Source: Siphonodentalium dalli (taxonomy: Eukaryota > Mollusca > Scaphopoda > Gadilida > Siphonodentaliidae). Taken from it: a stretch of 64,000 bases of DNA. Below, in pieces: positions 49,247 through 59,983 of this stretch. How positions within the stretch are numbered: the stretch's first letter is position 1; every line of letters starts with the position of its first letter. The notes under the pieces were generated by a model. The model made no database searches, was not told where the DNA came from, and worked only from the letters and a program-made list of their open reading frames with translations. The stretch covers positions 40,710,106-40,774,105 of the forward strand of contig CP136063.1 of NCBI GenBank assembly GCA_032622095.1, given 5' to 3'. The translations under genes were made by a program, and so were the position numbers.

Positions 49247-50448
49247 CCTTGTTTACGCCGATGTGATGTATTTTATTCAAACAATCAAGTTCGGTTGATT
49301 TGTGTGTTGGATTCGAAGTGTAACTTTATATTTGGGAACTCCAGCCCAAATGTTTATCTGTGTCAGATTGTGTTGTCGGTGAACTTCCGGTTTCAAAACG
49401 AGTGTGTTTTGGTAAGATTTCTGTGAAGAAAACTGCTTCAAAATGCCAGTATTTCGACTGACATTGGTTTTGTGGTAAAAGGATCTATGCGTAGTAAGTT
49501 GTAGAACGTTGGAGTGGAACGGGAGCGTGTAGGAACAATTTGGAGAGCGTGACTTTGCGAAGGAAATGAGCTTCGGTAAAATTAGATGTTCTGTTGTGAC
49601 CGACTTGCGTGAGGAACTTTCTGTGTTAAAACTGAATTAAATACTCTTTCACGTATCCTAACTGCCAGGAATACGTTGGTGATTGAACGGTGAACTGTGT
49701 GGATAATTTGCAGCATTTAGATAGACTTATCTGTGTTATTTATGAACTCAATATGTGTAGCTATTTTTAGAACGGAAATCCCGTGACGTCAAGAGGTCAA
49801 ATTTGCAATTTAGTGCATTTCCGCATACGTCATTTTCAGGTGTTTTTTGTGTAAACAATATCTGAGAAAGCTTGTATCTTGTATTATGGCCATATAAAAC
49901 TTAACTTTAGTTATAAATAGGCATAGTCTGGATGTAAATTTAGGCATCAATATAGGAAATAAATAGGTTTATAAGATATAAATCTAAATTGCCTAAAGTT
50001 TAAGATATTAGTCAAATTTGTACTTTGGCCAAATCTTAACCCCTTGCTGCCAAAACTTTTTTCTGCCGTAAATTTTCTATAAATTTATTTTTTGTTGTTA
50101 TAACCTAGCTGTGATACATTTTCTTAGTCCCCCTGCACTAATTGTTACTAACCACTGAACTATGTTGTATGTTTACTAAATTTAACTTGTACGACGTTGT
50201 AGGAAGTCAATCGTCTTACGGTATTCTCCCCCATCGTTAATTGCGGTGAGTCATATATTGAAATATTTAATTATTAATTTAATATGATATTTCAGGTTTA
50301 CTATTTCTCCTGAGAGTTAATTGGTAATTACATTATTACACATTTTCAGCTGAAATAAAAAAATTTCATTGACGTCGATATTTAATATTTCGAAATTAAA
50401 TATTTCTTAATTTTCATTTTTATTCTGATTATTTAATTTGAATACAAA
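49247..50448 (+). other. 1.2-kb untranslated leader
   Basis: No conserved frame. It probably holds the packaging signal and perhaps an internal start region; nothing specific is visible. Confidence 0.6.
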
Positions 50449-51606
50449 ATGCCAGGTGAGGCGGAAGCTACAGATCCAGACAAAACATTGTCAAATATTA
50501 TGGAAGGTTTCCAAAAATTGGGTTTTAACCCTAATGTTGACTCTTCTGAAGATTTTCAGAAATGGTTTCAGGCTATACAGGTTAAACCAAAGGTTGAAAC
50601 CAAAAGTAATCCAGAGCATGTGGAACATCAGTATCGTGATGAACGTCGGGAACGACCGATTGTGGTAAAGAATCCCCCACATATAACACAATTTTCAGGG
50701 GACCAGAAGTCTGACACGACATATAATATGTGGAAGTTTGAGGTTGAATGTATGATGGAATCAAATTTTTCAGGGACAGAAATTTTGTTTGCCATCCGGA
50801 AATCGTTGAGAGGTGAAGCGGCACGAGTTTTGATGACGTTAGGGAAAGATGTTAATGTTCGCACAATCTTAGACAAATTTCAGCATCTATATGGTGATAT
50901 TCAATCTGATGAGAGTTTAATAGGAAATTTTTTCAGTGCGACACAAGGACAGTCTGAGTCAGTCGTAGAATGGGGAACACGTCTTGAGGAACTTTTCTCT
51001 AAGACGACAACTTTGAAACACATGGTTCCCAACACAGTTGACGATTTACTAAAAAATCGATTTTATGAAGGTTTGCATCAAGATTTGAAAGATCTTTCTG
51101 CATATCGGCTGAAGGAATGCAAATCATTTAATGAATTTCTTTCTTCACTCAGGTTGATAGAGAAAGAACATACTAAACCTAAATCTTCTGTTGCAGGTGC
51201 ATGCAAAGCTTCTGTTTCTGTTTCAGATGGTGACAAACTTGACACTATCATGAAACAAATTTCTGAACTTACACAGAAAGTTCACAGACTTGAAAATAAG
51301 TCTGCTTCATCTAGTGATGCTGCATTTAATCATGACAGACAATATGATAGAGGCTCTGGTAGAGGATATCGTGGTGGACGAGGCAGAGGTTTTAATCCAC
51401 AGCGAAATGGCAGATATAATGCTGCAGATGATTCTTATCGGGAACAAGAGAGTAGTTATAAATCTAACTATAATAATAATAATGAAAGACTTACTCCACA
51501 GCTACCAAAATGCTATGGCTGTAATGAATTTCATAAACCTCCATTTTGTAGGAAGTCCAGAGGCGCTCCTTCCAGAGGGCGTGGTTATATAGAAGGAAAA
51601 AACTAG
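50449..51606 (+). CDS. Gag-like protein, 385 aa
   Basis: ATG in ACAAAATGCC context. Residues ~75-250 form the capsid-like helical region (FSGDQKSDTTYNMWKFEVEC and later RLKECKSFNEFLSSLR). A basic Gly/Arg-rich segment follows (GSGRGYRGGRGRG, ~residues 300-315), then one zinc-knuckle-like motif CYGCNEFHKPPFC, which is CX2CX3HX4C, one residue shorter than the usual CX2CX4HX4C. Ends in TAG at 51604-51606, preceded immediately by the slippery site. Structural protein that would assemble the cytoplasmic particle. Open and intact. Confidence 0.9.
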   Translation: MPGEAEATDPDKTLSNIMEGFQKLGFNPNVDSSEDFQKWFQAIQVKPKVETKSNPEHVEHQYRDERRERPIVVKNPPHITQFSGDQKSDTTYNMWKFEVECMMESNFSGTEILFAIRKSLRGEAARVLMTLGKDVNVRTILDKFQHLYGDIQSDESLIGNFFSATQGQSESVVEWGTRLEELFSKTTTLKHMVPNTVDDLLKNRFYEGLHQDLKDLSAYRLKECKSFNEFLSSLRLIEKEHTKPKSSVAGACKASVSVSDGDKLDTIMKQISELTQKVHRLENKSASSSDAAFNHDRQYDRGSGRGYRGGRGRGFNPQRNGRYNAADDSYREQESSYKSNYNNNNERLTPQLPKCYGCNEFHKPPFCRKSRGAPSRGRGYIEGKN

Positions 51607-51636
51607 CTTCCATCTATGGTGACGGGTCGGCCATAG
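51597..51636 (+). promoter_or_regulatory. -1 ribosomal frameshift signal (A AAA AAC + hairpin)
   Basis: A AAA AAC (51597-51603) is in the gag frame as GGA AAA AAC, directly followed by the gag TAG. A -1 slip continues as CTA GCT TCC in the pol frame. Ten bases downstream, CTATGG (51614-51619) can pair with CCATAG (51631-51636). The loop GGGTC (51624-51628) can pair with GACCC (51665-51669), giving a possible pseudoknot. Confidence 0.8.
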
Positions 51637-54600
51637 GTGGTCGGGACAGACGTTCCCTCCATAAGACCCCTGTTGGTTTACATGGTGATATTTCTGAATC
51701 CAATATTATTATTTCAGGATATACATGTAAAGCCTTACTGGATACAGGCAGTACAGTTAGTACTATTTGCGAGTCATTTTACAGGAAAAGACTTAGCCAT
51801 ATTCCAATTGAATCATTGCAATCTGTACTCAATATTGAGTGCGCTGATGGACGGGACTTGGAATATCTTGGATTTATTCAATCTAATATTTCTATTCCCA
51901 GATTTACCGGTATTGATTCTCAACCTTGTGTTTTTCTTATAGTGCCTGATAGCAAATTTAATGTTCAGACTCCTGTTCTTTTAGGTACTAATATACTTAA
52001 AACATTTATGACACATGTAGAGAAGCAGAATGGACAGAGATTTTTACAGAAAGCTGACCTTGATACACCATGGTATTTTACTTTTAGGTGTCTTTCATTA
52101 AGGGACAGGGAACTCAAGAGAAATAATTTTAATTTAGGTGTTGTCAAGAGTTCTGCCCCGGATCATGTGATACTGCATCCAAATACTTCCAAAACTTTGT
52201 TAGGTTATGTTGACCACAAAGTTCCATATAATCCAACTTGTGCAATATTTCAATCTTTTACAGATGATTCCAAAATGGATGGAATTGAGATTGCTCCTTT
52301 TATTTTGAATTATAACAGCAATAAAGATGAGCTTGTTCCAGTCCATTTGAGCAATCTAACGACAAGGACAATTAGTATTGCTCCAAATTCTGTTATTTGT
52401 AGTATTCAACCTGTCAAAGTTGAAGGTGATTTGGAGAAGAAAGATGATGCAGAGTCACCCATCTTGGATCAACTTAATCTTAATTCTGATTCTTTAACAC
52501 ATGATGAGCTGAAGCAAGCAGTTGATTTAGTTAAAGAATTTTCAGGTATATTTTCACTTAGTGATTTCGACTTAGGTCACTATTCTGGTGTAAAGCATGA
52601 AATACATTTGACTGATGATAAGCCAGTGAAGCAGCGGCCGAGACGGATTGCACCAGGATTAGTTGATGAAGTCAGAGATTATATACAACAACTTTTAGCA
52701 GCTGGAATTATTCGACGCTCACATAGCCAATATTGTTCTAATGTTGTTATATGTCGCCGTGCGAGTGGAAAGCTGAGGCTTTGCATAGATTATCGCGATG
52801 TTAATAAAAAGACAATATCAGATGCTTACTGTTTACCATTGATAGAACAAATTTTAGATAATTTAGCCAATTCCAGATTTTTCAGCTCTCTTGATCTTCG
52901 TAGTGGTTTTTTCCAACAGGATGTTGTTGAAGAACATAAGAAATATACAGCCTTTACAGCAGGTAATCTTGGTTTTTATGAATTTCAGAGAGTTCCACAA
53001 GGAATGAAAGGATCTCCTGCAGGTTTCCAGAGAATGATGGAACACTGTTTAGATGGATTATGCAATAAAATTTGTTACATATACTTGGATGATATTTGTA
53101 TCCCAGCAAATAGTTTTTCAGAGATGATTGACCGGTTAAGATTAGTATTTCAGAGACTAAAAGACTGTAATTTAAAGTTATCTCCTTCTAAATGTTCACT
53201 TTTTAGCCGAAAGTTGAAATATTTGGGACACACAATTTCAGAAGAGGGCATAGCTATCGACCATTCTAAAATTTCTAAAATTGTAGATTGGCCGACTCCA
53301 AAGACCCCAGAGGATGTTAGAAAATTTTTAGGTTTGGCTGGGTATTACCGTAAATATGTGAAAAGTTTTTCACAAATCGCTAAACCCCTTACAGATCTTT
53401 TACCCCCAACTAACCAAGGAAAGCAGAAAAGCAAGAAGAAATCAAATTATACTGGAAAATGGAGTTGGGGTGAAGAAGAGGAAAATGCTTTCTCTCGTCT
53501 GAAAGAATGTCTTATTTCCCCACCCATTTTAGGATTTCCTGACTACTCCCTCCCATTTGAACTACACACTGATGCGAGTTCTCATGGTCTGGGTGGAATA
53601 TTATACCAGAAGCAAGACGGTGTTCTTCGGGTTATTGCTTATGCAAGCAGAGGTACCACTGCAGCAGAGAAATCATATCCTGCACACAAATTGGAGTTTT
53701 TAGCACTGAAGTGGGCGATAACGGAGAAATTTTATGATTATCTTTTTAATCATAAATTTGTTGTATATACAGATTCAAATCCTTTAACTTATGTTCTTAC
53801 CAGTGCTAAACTTGATGCTACTTCACATAGATGGTTGGCGGCGATCAGCACATTTGACTTTGAAATTTTTTATCGCCCTGGCAAGTCAAATGCAGCTGCT
53901 GATGCTTTATCCAGAAGGACACATGATGGAGATGATTCTCAAATAGAGAAAATTCATTCTCATTCTATTACAGCTATTTGTAATGGTTTAAAGATTTCAG
54001 AACCATTTGTGCATTCTCTTTGTATGACAGCAAATGTGGCTGATACATTGCAAGATAGTTTTAGCACAGATATTGAGGTGATGACACCAGTTGATTGGAG
54101 GCGAATGCAAGAGAAGGATTCTGTTTTAGGTCCATGGATGAAGGCGGTGAGGAGAGGTGTTAAGCCGAGTAGAAATGCTTTACCGATGACAAGGGAACAT
54201 TCAACGTATTTTAGACATTTTGACACGTTGAAATTTCAGAGAGGTGTTTTATACAGAGAAACCCAGTTAAATGGTAACCAACATTTACAACTTGTTATTC
54301 CGTCATCTTTTATTCCCACAGTTTTAAAGTCTTTACATTCAGATATAGGTCATCCTGGAAGAGAAAGAACCATATCTTTGATTAAAGAGCGTTTTTATTG
54401 GCCTGGAATAGACAGTGCGGTGGAGAATTACATTCAGCAGTGTCCTCGCTGTCTGAGACGTAAATCTCCGACGGGTTCCATGGCCAAGCTTGTTTCCATT
54501 TCCACGTCACAGCCTTTAGAACTTGTTTGTATAGATTATTTAACTGTTGAAATGTGCAAAGGAGGTTACCAATATTTACTTGTTATCACAGATCATTTTA

Positions 54601-55025
54601 CCAAATATTCTCAAGCATTTCCTACCAAGAACATGACGGCGAAGACAACCGCAGATGTACTTTTTAACCAGTTCTTTGTATATTATGGTTTTCCTAATAG
54701 GATACACAGTGACCAAGGTGCCAACTTTGAGTCTGATTTAATACAAGAACTTTGCAGATTGTGTGGAATACAGAAAAGTAGAACTACCCCTTATCATCCT
54801 ATGGGAAATGGACAAAGTGAGAGATTTAACAGGACTTTATTGAGTATGTTAGGTACATTGGAGACAGAGGAGAAGAAGGATTGGAAGAGTTTTATAGGAC
54901 CGTTAGTACATGCATACAATTGCACAAGACATGAGACGACAGGATATGCTCCTTTTAAACTGATGTTTGGAAGGGACCCAAAGTTACCGATTGATGTTTT
55001 GTGTGGTTTTGATAAATTGATTTAA
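51603..55025 (+). CDS. Pol polyprotein (PR-RT-RNaseH-IN), truncated by a stop
   Basis: Entered by -1 frameshift. Protease: LLDTGSTVS with the catalytic Asp at 51741-51743. RT: motif FSSLDLRSGFFQQ, then YLDD at 53082-53093, then the primer-grip region FLGLAGYYRKY. RNase H: HTDASSHGLGG, YTDSNPL and ADALSRR. Integrase: zinc-binding HSDIGH and CPRC, catalytic D in VCIDYLTVE, D in HSDQGANF and E in GQSERFNRT. All catalytic residues are present. The frame ends at TAA 55023-55025 just after the integrase core, losing the C-terminal domain. Reads open from the frameshift site, with no other stop or shift seen. Confidence 0.9.
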   Translation, partial: LASIYGDGSAIGGRDRRSLHKTPVGLHGDISESNIIISGYTCKALLDTGSTVSTICESFYRKRLSHIPIESLQSVLNIECADGRDLEYLGFIQSNISIPRFTGIDSQPCVFLIVPDSKFNVQTPVLLGTNILKTFMTHVEKQNGQRFLQKADLDTPWYFTFRCLSLRDRELKRNNFNLGVVKSSAPDHVILHPNTSKTLLGYVDHKVPYNPTCAIFQSFTDDSKMDGIEIAPFILNYNSNKDELVPVHLSNLTTRTISIAPNSVICSIQPVKVEGDLEKKDDAESPILDQLNLNSDSLTHDELKQAVDLVKEFSGIFSLSDFDLGHYSGVKHEIHLTDDKPVKQRPRRIAPGLVDEVRDYIQQLLAAGIIRRSHSQYCSNVVICRRASGKLRLCIDYRDVNKKTISDAYCLPLIEQILDNLANSRFFSSLDLRSGFFQQDVVEEHKKYTAFTAGNLGFYEFQRVPQGMKGSPAGFQRMMEHCLDGLCNKICYIYLDDICIPANSFSEMIDRLRLVFQRLKDCNLKLSPSKCSLFSRKLKYLGHTISEEGIAIDHSKISKIVDWPTPKTPEDVRKFLGLAGYYRKYVKSFSQIAKPLTDLLPPTNQGKQKSKKKSNYTGKWSWGEEEENAFSRLKECLISPPILGFPDYSLPFELHTDASSHGLGGILYQKQDGVLRVIAYASRGTTAAEKSYPAHKLEFLALKWAITEKFYDYLFNHKFVVYTDSNPLTYVLTSAKLDATSHRWLAAISTFDFEIFYRPGKSNAAADALSRRTHDGDDSQIEKIHSHSITAICNGLKISEPFVHSLCMTANVADTLQDSFSTDIEVMTPVDWRRMQEKDSVLGPWMKAVRRGVKPSRNALPMTREHSTYFRHFDTLKFQRGVLYRETQLNGNQHLQLVIPSSFIPTVLKSLHSDIGHPGRERTISLIKERFYWPGIDSAVENYIQQCPRCLRRKSPTGSMAKLVSISTSQPLELVCIDYLTVEMCKGGYQYLLVITDHFTKYSQAFPTKNMTAKTTADVLFNQFFVYYGFPNRIHSDQGANFESDLIQELCRLCGIQKSRTTPYHPMGNGQSERFNRTLLSMLGTLETEEKKDWKSFIGPLVHAYNCTRHETTGYAPFKLMFGRDPKLPIDVLCGFDKLI

Positions 55026-56117
55026 AATGATGATGAAGTTGTTAATGTTTCTATTCCAGAATATGTTTCAGATTTAAAAGAAAGACTCAGTTATTCTTTT
55101 AATTTAGCTTCTGAAGCTGCATCGAAGTCAAAAGAGCGTCAGAAACGTAACTTCGATAAGAAGGCAAGAGCGGCTACTGTGTCTGTTGGTGATTCCGTTT
55201 TAGTGAAAACTTTAGCTTTTGACGGCAGACATAAGTTAGCGGATCGATTTGATAAGGAAGTTTACTATGTTACAGGACAGCCGAATGGGAATATACCAGT
55301 TTTTACTGTTATTAGTGATGATGGCAAGTAGAGAACCCTTCATCGGAATCATTTACTTCCAATTGGATCTTTACCTATAGATATAGATAAAGAAGATGAG
55401 AAACATGGTCCCGATATTGTTTTAAACAAACCTGATGTTGTTGTAGGAAATGAAGTTGAATGTAATCCTGATATAAAACATAAGAAACATTTTGTTTTAG
55501 AATCACCTGAATATAATGAACATGATTATGTTCTGGAGATACCACAGAGAGCAGTTATATCTACTGCTAACGAGGCGGATCATATTATTGTTCCTGATGA
55601 CCAGAGTGACGATTCTAGTATTTTCAGAGAACAAAATGTTCCAGATGATGACGATCATATTTCTATTATTGAAGAGAATCAGGTGGAACAAGAAAGTGTA
55701 GCAGATGCGCATCTTGGAAATAATGAAAGTGTTGATGATGTTGATAATTCTGTTGGTGACATTATGCACAGCAGATCAGAAGATGGGCCCAGTAGTAGAG
55801 TTGTTGAGGAGAGCAGTACTGATGTTGTAGTTGAGGAAGTTGTTTCAGGTGATACAGGGGTTAGGGATATTGTTTCAGATATTTCTTCTGAAAATGTAGC
55901 GGTTGAAGAGGATGTAGGACCCAGGCGGTCTGGCCGATCCCGTAGACCACCCCTCTGGAAGGAGTCAGGAGATTATGTACATTCTTTGCAGGTACCGAAG
56001 GAAAGTGAAGATTTTATTACAAAATCTGAACTACTCAAACGATTGACAAACAAAGACTTACTTTGTAACATGTCGCCACTTCAAATTCATGAAATGTTTT
56101 CAGCTATTTTAAAATAA
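55026..56117 (+). pseudogene. pol C-terminal region beyond nonsense codons
   Basis: In the same frame as pol after the TAA, coding continues (QKRNFDKKARAA, VGDSVLVKTLAFDGRHKLA), typical of the integrase C-terminal domain. It meets a second in-frame TAG at 55329-55331, then runs open through a long acidic segment to PRRSGRSRRPPLWKESGDYV, a motif common near the end of gypsy integrases, and stops with TAA at 56115-56117. Two point nonsense codons therefore separate this tail from the rest. Confidence 0.8.
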
Positions 56118-56889
56118 TGTTGTATACCTTGTTGTCCACTGTATGTTATAATTTCTAATTATCTTGCACTAATTAATCGCTGTAGGATTATTTCAGATAT
56201 TTAAAGGCAGTGGTCAGTAGCTGAGTCAGCTAGGGTGTTCCAGGCTATACTCTGCGAAAGCCACTGTTCTTAAAGACAAGCAGTTGATTAATTAGAATTT
56301 CTGATAATAATTATATTTTGTATTAACATTTTCAGTATGTTAAATACTTGGTCATGGTTGATATTGGTTCAGCTGTGCAAGTTTTACTCATGTTGTAGGG
56401 TATTATTGCTATACCCTGCCATGAACTCAGGCCTACTTATGTCTTAAAATGTTGCTAAAATTGTTAATACAAATTATATTTTAGATATGATTGACAAAAT
56501 AGCAGTCTTATATTAGATTACTATCCAAAGATGCAATATGGGAAAAGTGCAATATGTTTTAATTTTAATTACGGATGTTACAGGTTGATATACCACCACA
56601 GATTGAGATGTTTTATGTATATAAATAGTTTATTTAATTACAGATCGTAATTACTTAATACGGTTATAGGATATTACCTATCCTTGTTATGGGTGCAGGT
56701 TGAGAACTTTATCTCTTCCGATTATAAAATTTTACCCTCTTAAGTATAGCAATGCAGTTGGTGTTATAGAATGGTTTATTTGGCTGGATAGCAGGTACAG
56801 GTATGATTTTATTTCTAAGGTCATTGCAGGTTTCTTTGGAACGTTGCAGGTTGTAAGTGAAATTACAAGAATGTAATTTATTTTTTAAT
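56118..56889 (+). other. 3' untranslated region of the element
   Basis: No conserved frame, hence no env. Confidence 0.6.
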
Positions 56890-56900
56890 AGGGGGGAGAA
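56890..56900 (+). other. polypurine tract
   Basis: AGGGGGGAGAA immediately before the 3' LTR. Confidence 0.9.
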
Positions 56901-58056
56901 TGTGGCGGTGATATATTTACATGTATAGGTAAATAATGCATCAAATGTAGGATTTTAATAATATCTGCATGTGCATGTCTTACTAACTCTTTAACACTTA
57001 ATTAGTCCGTAATTAATCTTAACTGCACTTCACTATCCCTCATAAACAAATCGTATTGCTTTAATATTTAGTTTCGCGCTAAAACCTAAGTCAGCCCAAT
57101 ACTTTTAATTGGGATGGATTGGTTTAACCGCGAAATGTCAGTTGGTTTTCATTGTTGAAATCTAGGTGCTGTGTTTTTCAACAAACTCTAATAAACAGTT
57201 AAATAATGGAACTAAGTTCTATTATTGTTTGCTAAAAGTATTCTACAATACAAGGAGACATCCAGACTCAAAACTCATCGTTTAGGTATGTTCAATGTAC
57301 TTTTATGTTCGTTTCAATGTTATATATTTTAACCCATTTTTCCTATTGTCGTCAATAGAGATCCACTTGTGATTCTCCATAATTGGAATATGTCCGTTTT
57401 ATAATTATGGATAGTTCACTTTATAATATGGTAAACTATAATTAATTCTCATTTAATTGTATATTTATAGTTATAACATATTCATCTATACTTTGTGTTT
57501 GTGAAACTTCAAGTAGTAGTTTGTAGAAAGTCTCTGACAGGAGCATTAATATATCCCTTATGTGTGTATAGGTTATTCTATATAACTAGTAGTATGATTG
57601 TGTAAGGGTGTATTATGTCTGTATGTTGGGAGGTATACCTCTTCCCTTAACTTAGAAATTAGGACTTGTTTATTTATGTTTGTAGAGTCGACATAGACAT
57701 ATCTACATCTACACATCTACCTATATGAACATGTACGAGATTAAATGCTATAGATGGGACCATCTATAGTTGGCAGATCGATGATTGTGTATTGTTGGAT
57801 CGAGTTGAGAATGTGATGAGTTTATTGATGAAAATATAAGAGATCTAAAGTAATGTATTGAACTTTAATTGCCCCAGCACCTATTGTTCACTTAGAGAGC
57901 ACCTGCCCAACAAATGAGGACTATTAAGCTGAGAGTTGGAAAGAAAGGCGTAGACTATATATATAATGTTATTTGAACCTTGAGATAAATATATATAATT
58001 CCATGGAACTATCTCGTGAATAATAACTGAGTTAGCCGGACATCCGTGGAGTTATA
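56901..58056 (+). repeat. 3' LTR
   Basis: Same length as the 5' LTR (1,156 bp) and one base difference seen on reading (GCGCTAAAACC against GCGCTTAAACC). The last five bases TTATA are also present at the homologous position of locus A (45609-45613). Confidence 0.95.
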
Positions 58057-58260
58057 CACATCGCACTGCTAGGGGCGATCATCAGAGTGTGTTATCTTGT
58101 GTTTTCTCAGGCTACAGCTATGGGTGAATGATTTCTTACACATATCATACTGATGCAGACGATCTCCAGAATGGATTATCTTATACAACGTACAACATCT
58201 ACAGGACAAGTCTATATATACTTTTCGTCCCGGTAACAGTTACATGTTTACTGTGTTGTA
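58057..58260 (-). pseudogene. decayed zinc-finger remnants of locus B
   Basis: Copy of 45614-45817, beginning at the LTR edge. Confidence 0.75.
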
Positions 58261-58275
58261 CTGAATATGATAGCG

Positions 58276-58584
58276 CTATATGATATTATGATAACGTAAT
58301 AATCCATGTTCGTCAAATTCATATCTTCTGTTATATGAGTGCGCATAGAGTCGCCGTTTGAACTCTTCAGTGGTGTCTGCATCTATGACAAATCCGGAGA
58401 GATTGTTCCATTCGTCAATTAAACTCTGAGTATAGAAGTGTTTCCCTACATCTTTCGAAACATGTTTCTTCTGTAATTTCATGTGGTGTCCTCTTGTTTT
58501 GTCACTTCGACTGCTTTGGAAAAAGTTTTCAAATGTGATATTGTAGTATCCGTTCTGCGAGTTTATATAGTTCAATCATATCTT
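58276..58584 (-). mobile_element. LINE RT fragment, locus B copy
   Basis: Same segment as 45832-46140 with a few substitutions (NLQNGYYN to NSQNGYYN, TQRLID to TQSLID). Its position against the last finger is identical, so it was there before the locus duplicated. Confidence 0.75.
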
Positions 58585-59355
58585 AGAATGGACTCTCTTA
58601 TGTTTCGTTAGATCACTCTTCTGGGTGAATGATTTCTCACATATATCGCACTGATATGGACGATCTCCAGAATGGGTTATCTTATGGTTCACTAGGCTAT
58701 TCTTCTGGGAGAAAGATTTTTCACATATATCGCAATGATATGGACGATCCCCAGAATGGACTCTCTTATGTTTTATTAGGTTACCCTTCTGGGTGAATGA
58801 TTTCTCACATATATCACACTGATACGGACGCTCTCCAGAATGGATTCTCTTATGGCGCATTAGGCTACTATCCTGGGTGAATGATTTTTCACATATATCG
58901 CACTGATACGGTCGGTCTCCAGAATGGATTCTCTTATGGCTCATTAGGCTACTATTCTGGGCAAATGATTTTTCACATATATCGCACTGATACGGACGAT
59001 CTCCAGAATGGACTCTCTTATGTCTAATTAGTTTACTCAACTGGGTGAATGATTTCTCACACATATCGCACTGATACGGACACTCTCCAGAATGGACTCT
59101 CTTATGTTTTATTAGGGTACTCTTCAGGGTGAATGATTTCTCACATATATCACATTGATACGGACGCTCTCCAGAATGGACTCTCTTATGTCTCATTAGG
59201 TGACTCGTGTGGATGAATGATTTCCCACATATTCCGCACTGATTCGGACGATCTCCAGAATCAATACAGACGATCTCCTGTGTCGATTCTGGTATGTGCT
59301 CGCATGTCACTGTCTGTGGACTGTTGTCTGTGTGGATTCTCGTATGTACTTGCAT
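58576..59355 (-). CDS. C2H2 zinc-finger protein, locus B (8 fingers)
   Basis: ATG at 59355 opens 259 codons with the same N-terminal segment as locus A and eight regular fingers (CDICEKSF, SGDRPYQ). Compared with A it has one IHTSHLMRH finger and not three, lacks the GGKSTLMKH finger and a block of four later fingers. It has an extra TQDSSLMRH finger and an intact SQKNSLVNHKITH finger where A has a chimera. It ends at the same VHSKI-TGA. Flanks differ by only a handful of bases, so finger number has changed faster than sequence. Confidence 0.8.
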   Translation of the reverse strand: MQVHTRIHTDNSPQTVTCEHIPESTQEIVCIDSGDRPNQCGICGKSFIHTSHLMRHKRVHSGERPYQCDICEKSFTLKSTLIKHKRVHSGECPYQCDMCEKSFTQLSKLIRHKRVHSGDRPYQCDICEKSFAQNSSLMSHKRIHSGDRPYQCDICEKSFTQDSSLMRHKRIHSGERPYQCDICEKSFTQKGNLIKHKRVHSGDRPYHCDICEKSFSQKNSLVNHKITHSGDRPYQCDICEKSFTQKSDLTKHKRVHSKI

Positions 59356-59393
59356 GTCACCGTCAGTGGACTGCAGTCGAGTGGACGATCGGG

Positions 59394-59983
59394 TTTTAAG
59401 ATTTCCCCAAATTCCGAATAATTCTCCGCTTATCGGACTCGTATGTGGGGTGAATTATGTCATGTGCAATTATTTTTTTGTCCTGACGAAGAATCGGATT
59501 CACGGCCCCGTTATCCAAATTGCTCTCTTCCGCACCAAAGTAGGCAGACCGATGGTGAGGCGTTAAAGAAGTTAATGGAAACCACTTTCTGATCGAGAAA
59601 AGAAGGTCTACTTTGTTCCCAATGTCAGTATACATAAAAACCACCCGTTATAGCCCACAAGAGCATTGTCGACCAGAAACACCGATTTCCTTTGTTCCTA
59701 AAAGATTTATACCGATAACATTTCAAAATCTGGTTCTATAGAATGAATACGTCTATTGGGCGATAATATGGTGAGAAACAGTTTGGTTCGATTATTATAC
59801 ACGTACTCAGGACATTTCGTACCGATCTGAAAGTAAGAAAACGTGTTTGATACAGCTTTTAGGTGTACATTTATATTACTGTAATCATAGGACTGATTTC
59901 TTACATTATATTTCGTTTGTTTTACTGATTTATAATAATGTTATTTGATAATATCTTTGATACATGGTGTATACATTGAATCA
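59394..59983 (-). promoter_or_regulatory. upstream flank of zinc-finger locus B
   Basis: Near-identical to 47400-47989. Stops matching at ATTGAATCA, where a pol fragment begins. It too has one 46-bp unit. Confidence 0.5.

Larger units (their letters stand above)
48072..58056 (+). mobile_element. Ty3/gypsy LTR retrotransposon, 9,985 bp
   Basis: Two 1,156-bp LTRs enclose a primer-binding site, long leader, gag, a -1 frameshift site, pol (protease, RT, RNase H, integrase), a 3' untranslated stretch and a polypurine tract. Protease-RT-RNaseH-integrase order places it in Ty3/gypsy (Metaviridae). No envelope-like frame. The LTRs differ by one base that I can see (48247 T, 57076-57080 A region). 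Flanking sequence is MITE on the left and zinc-finger sequence on the right, with no matching 4-6 bp duplication. Confidence 0.95.

Noticed and set aside
49217-49426. 69-codon frame crossing the LTR/primer-binding-site boundary
   Set aside because: It overlaps non-coding retroelement signals and has no family features.
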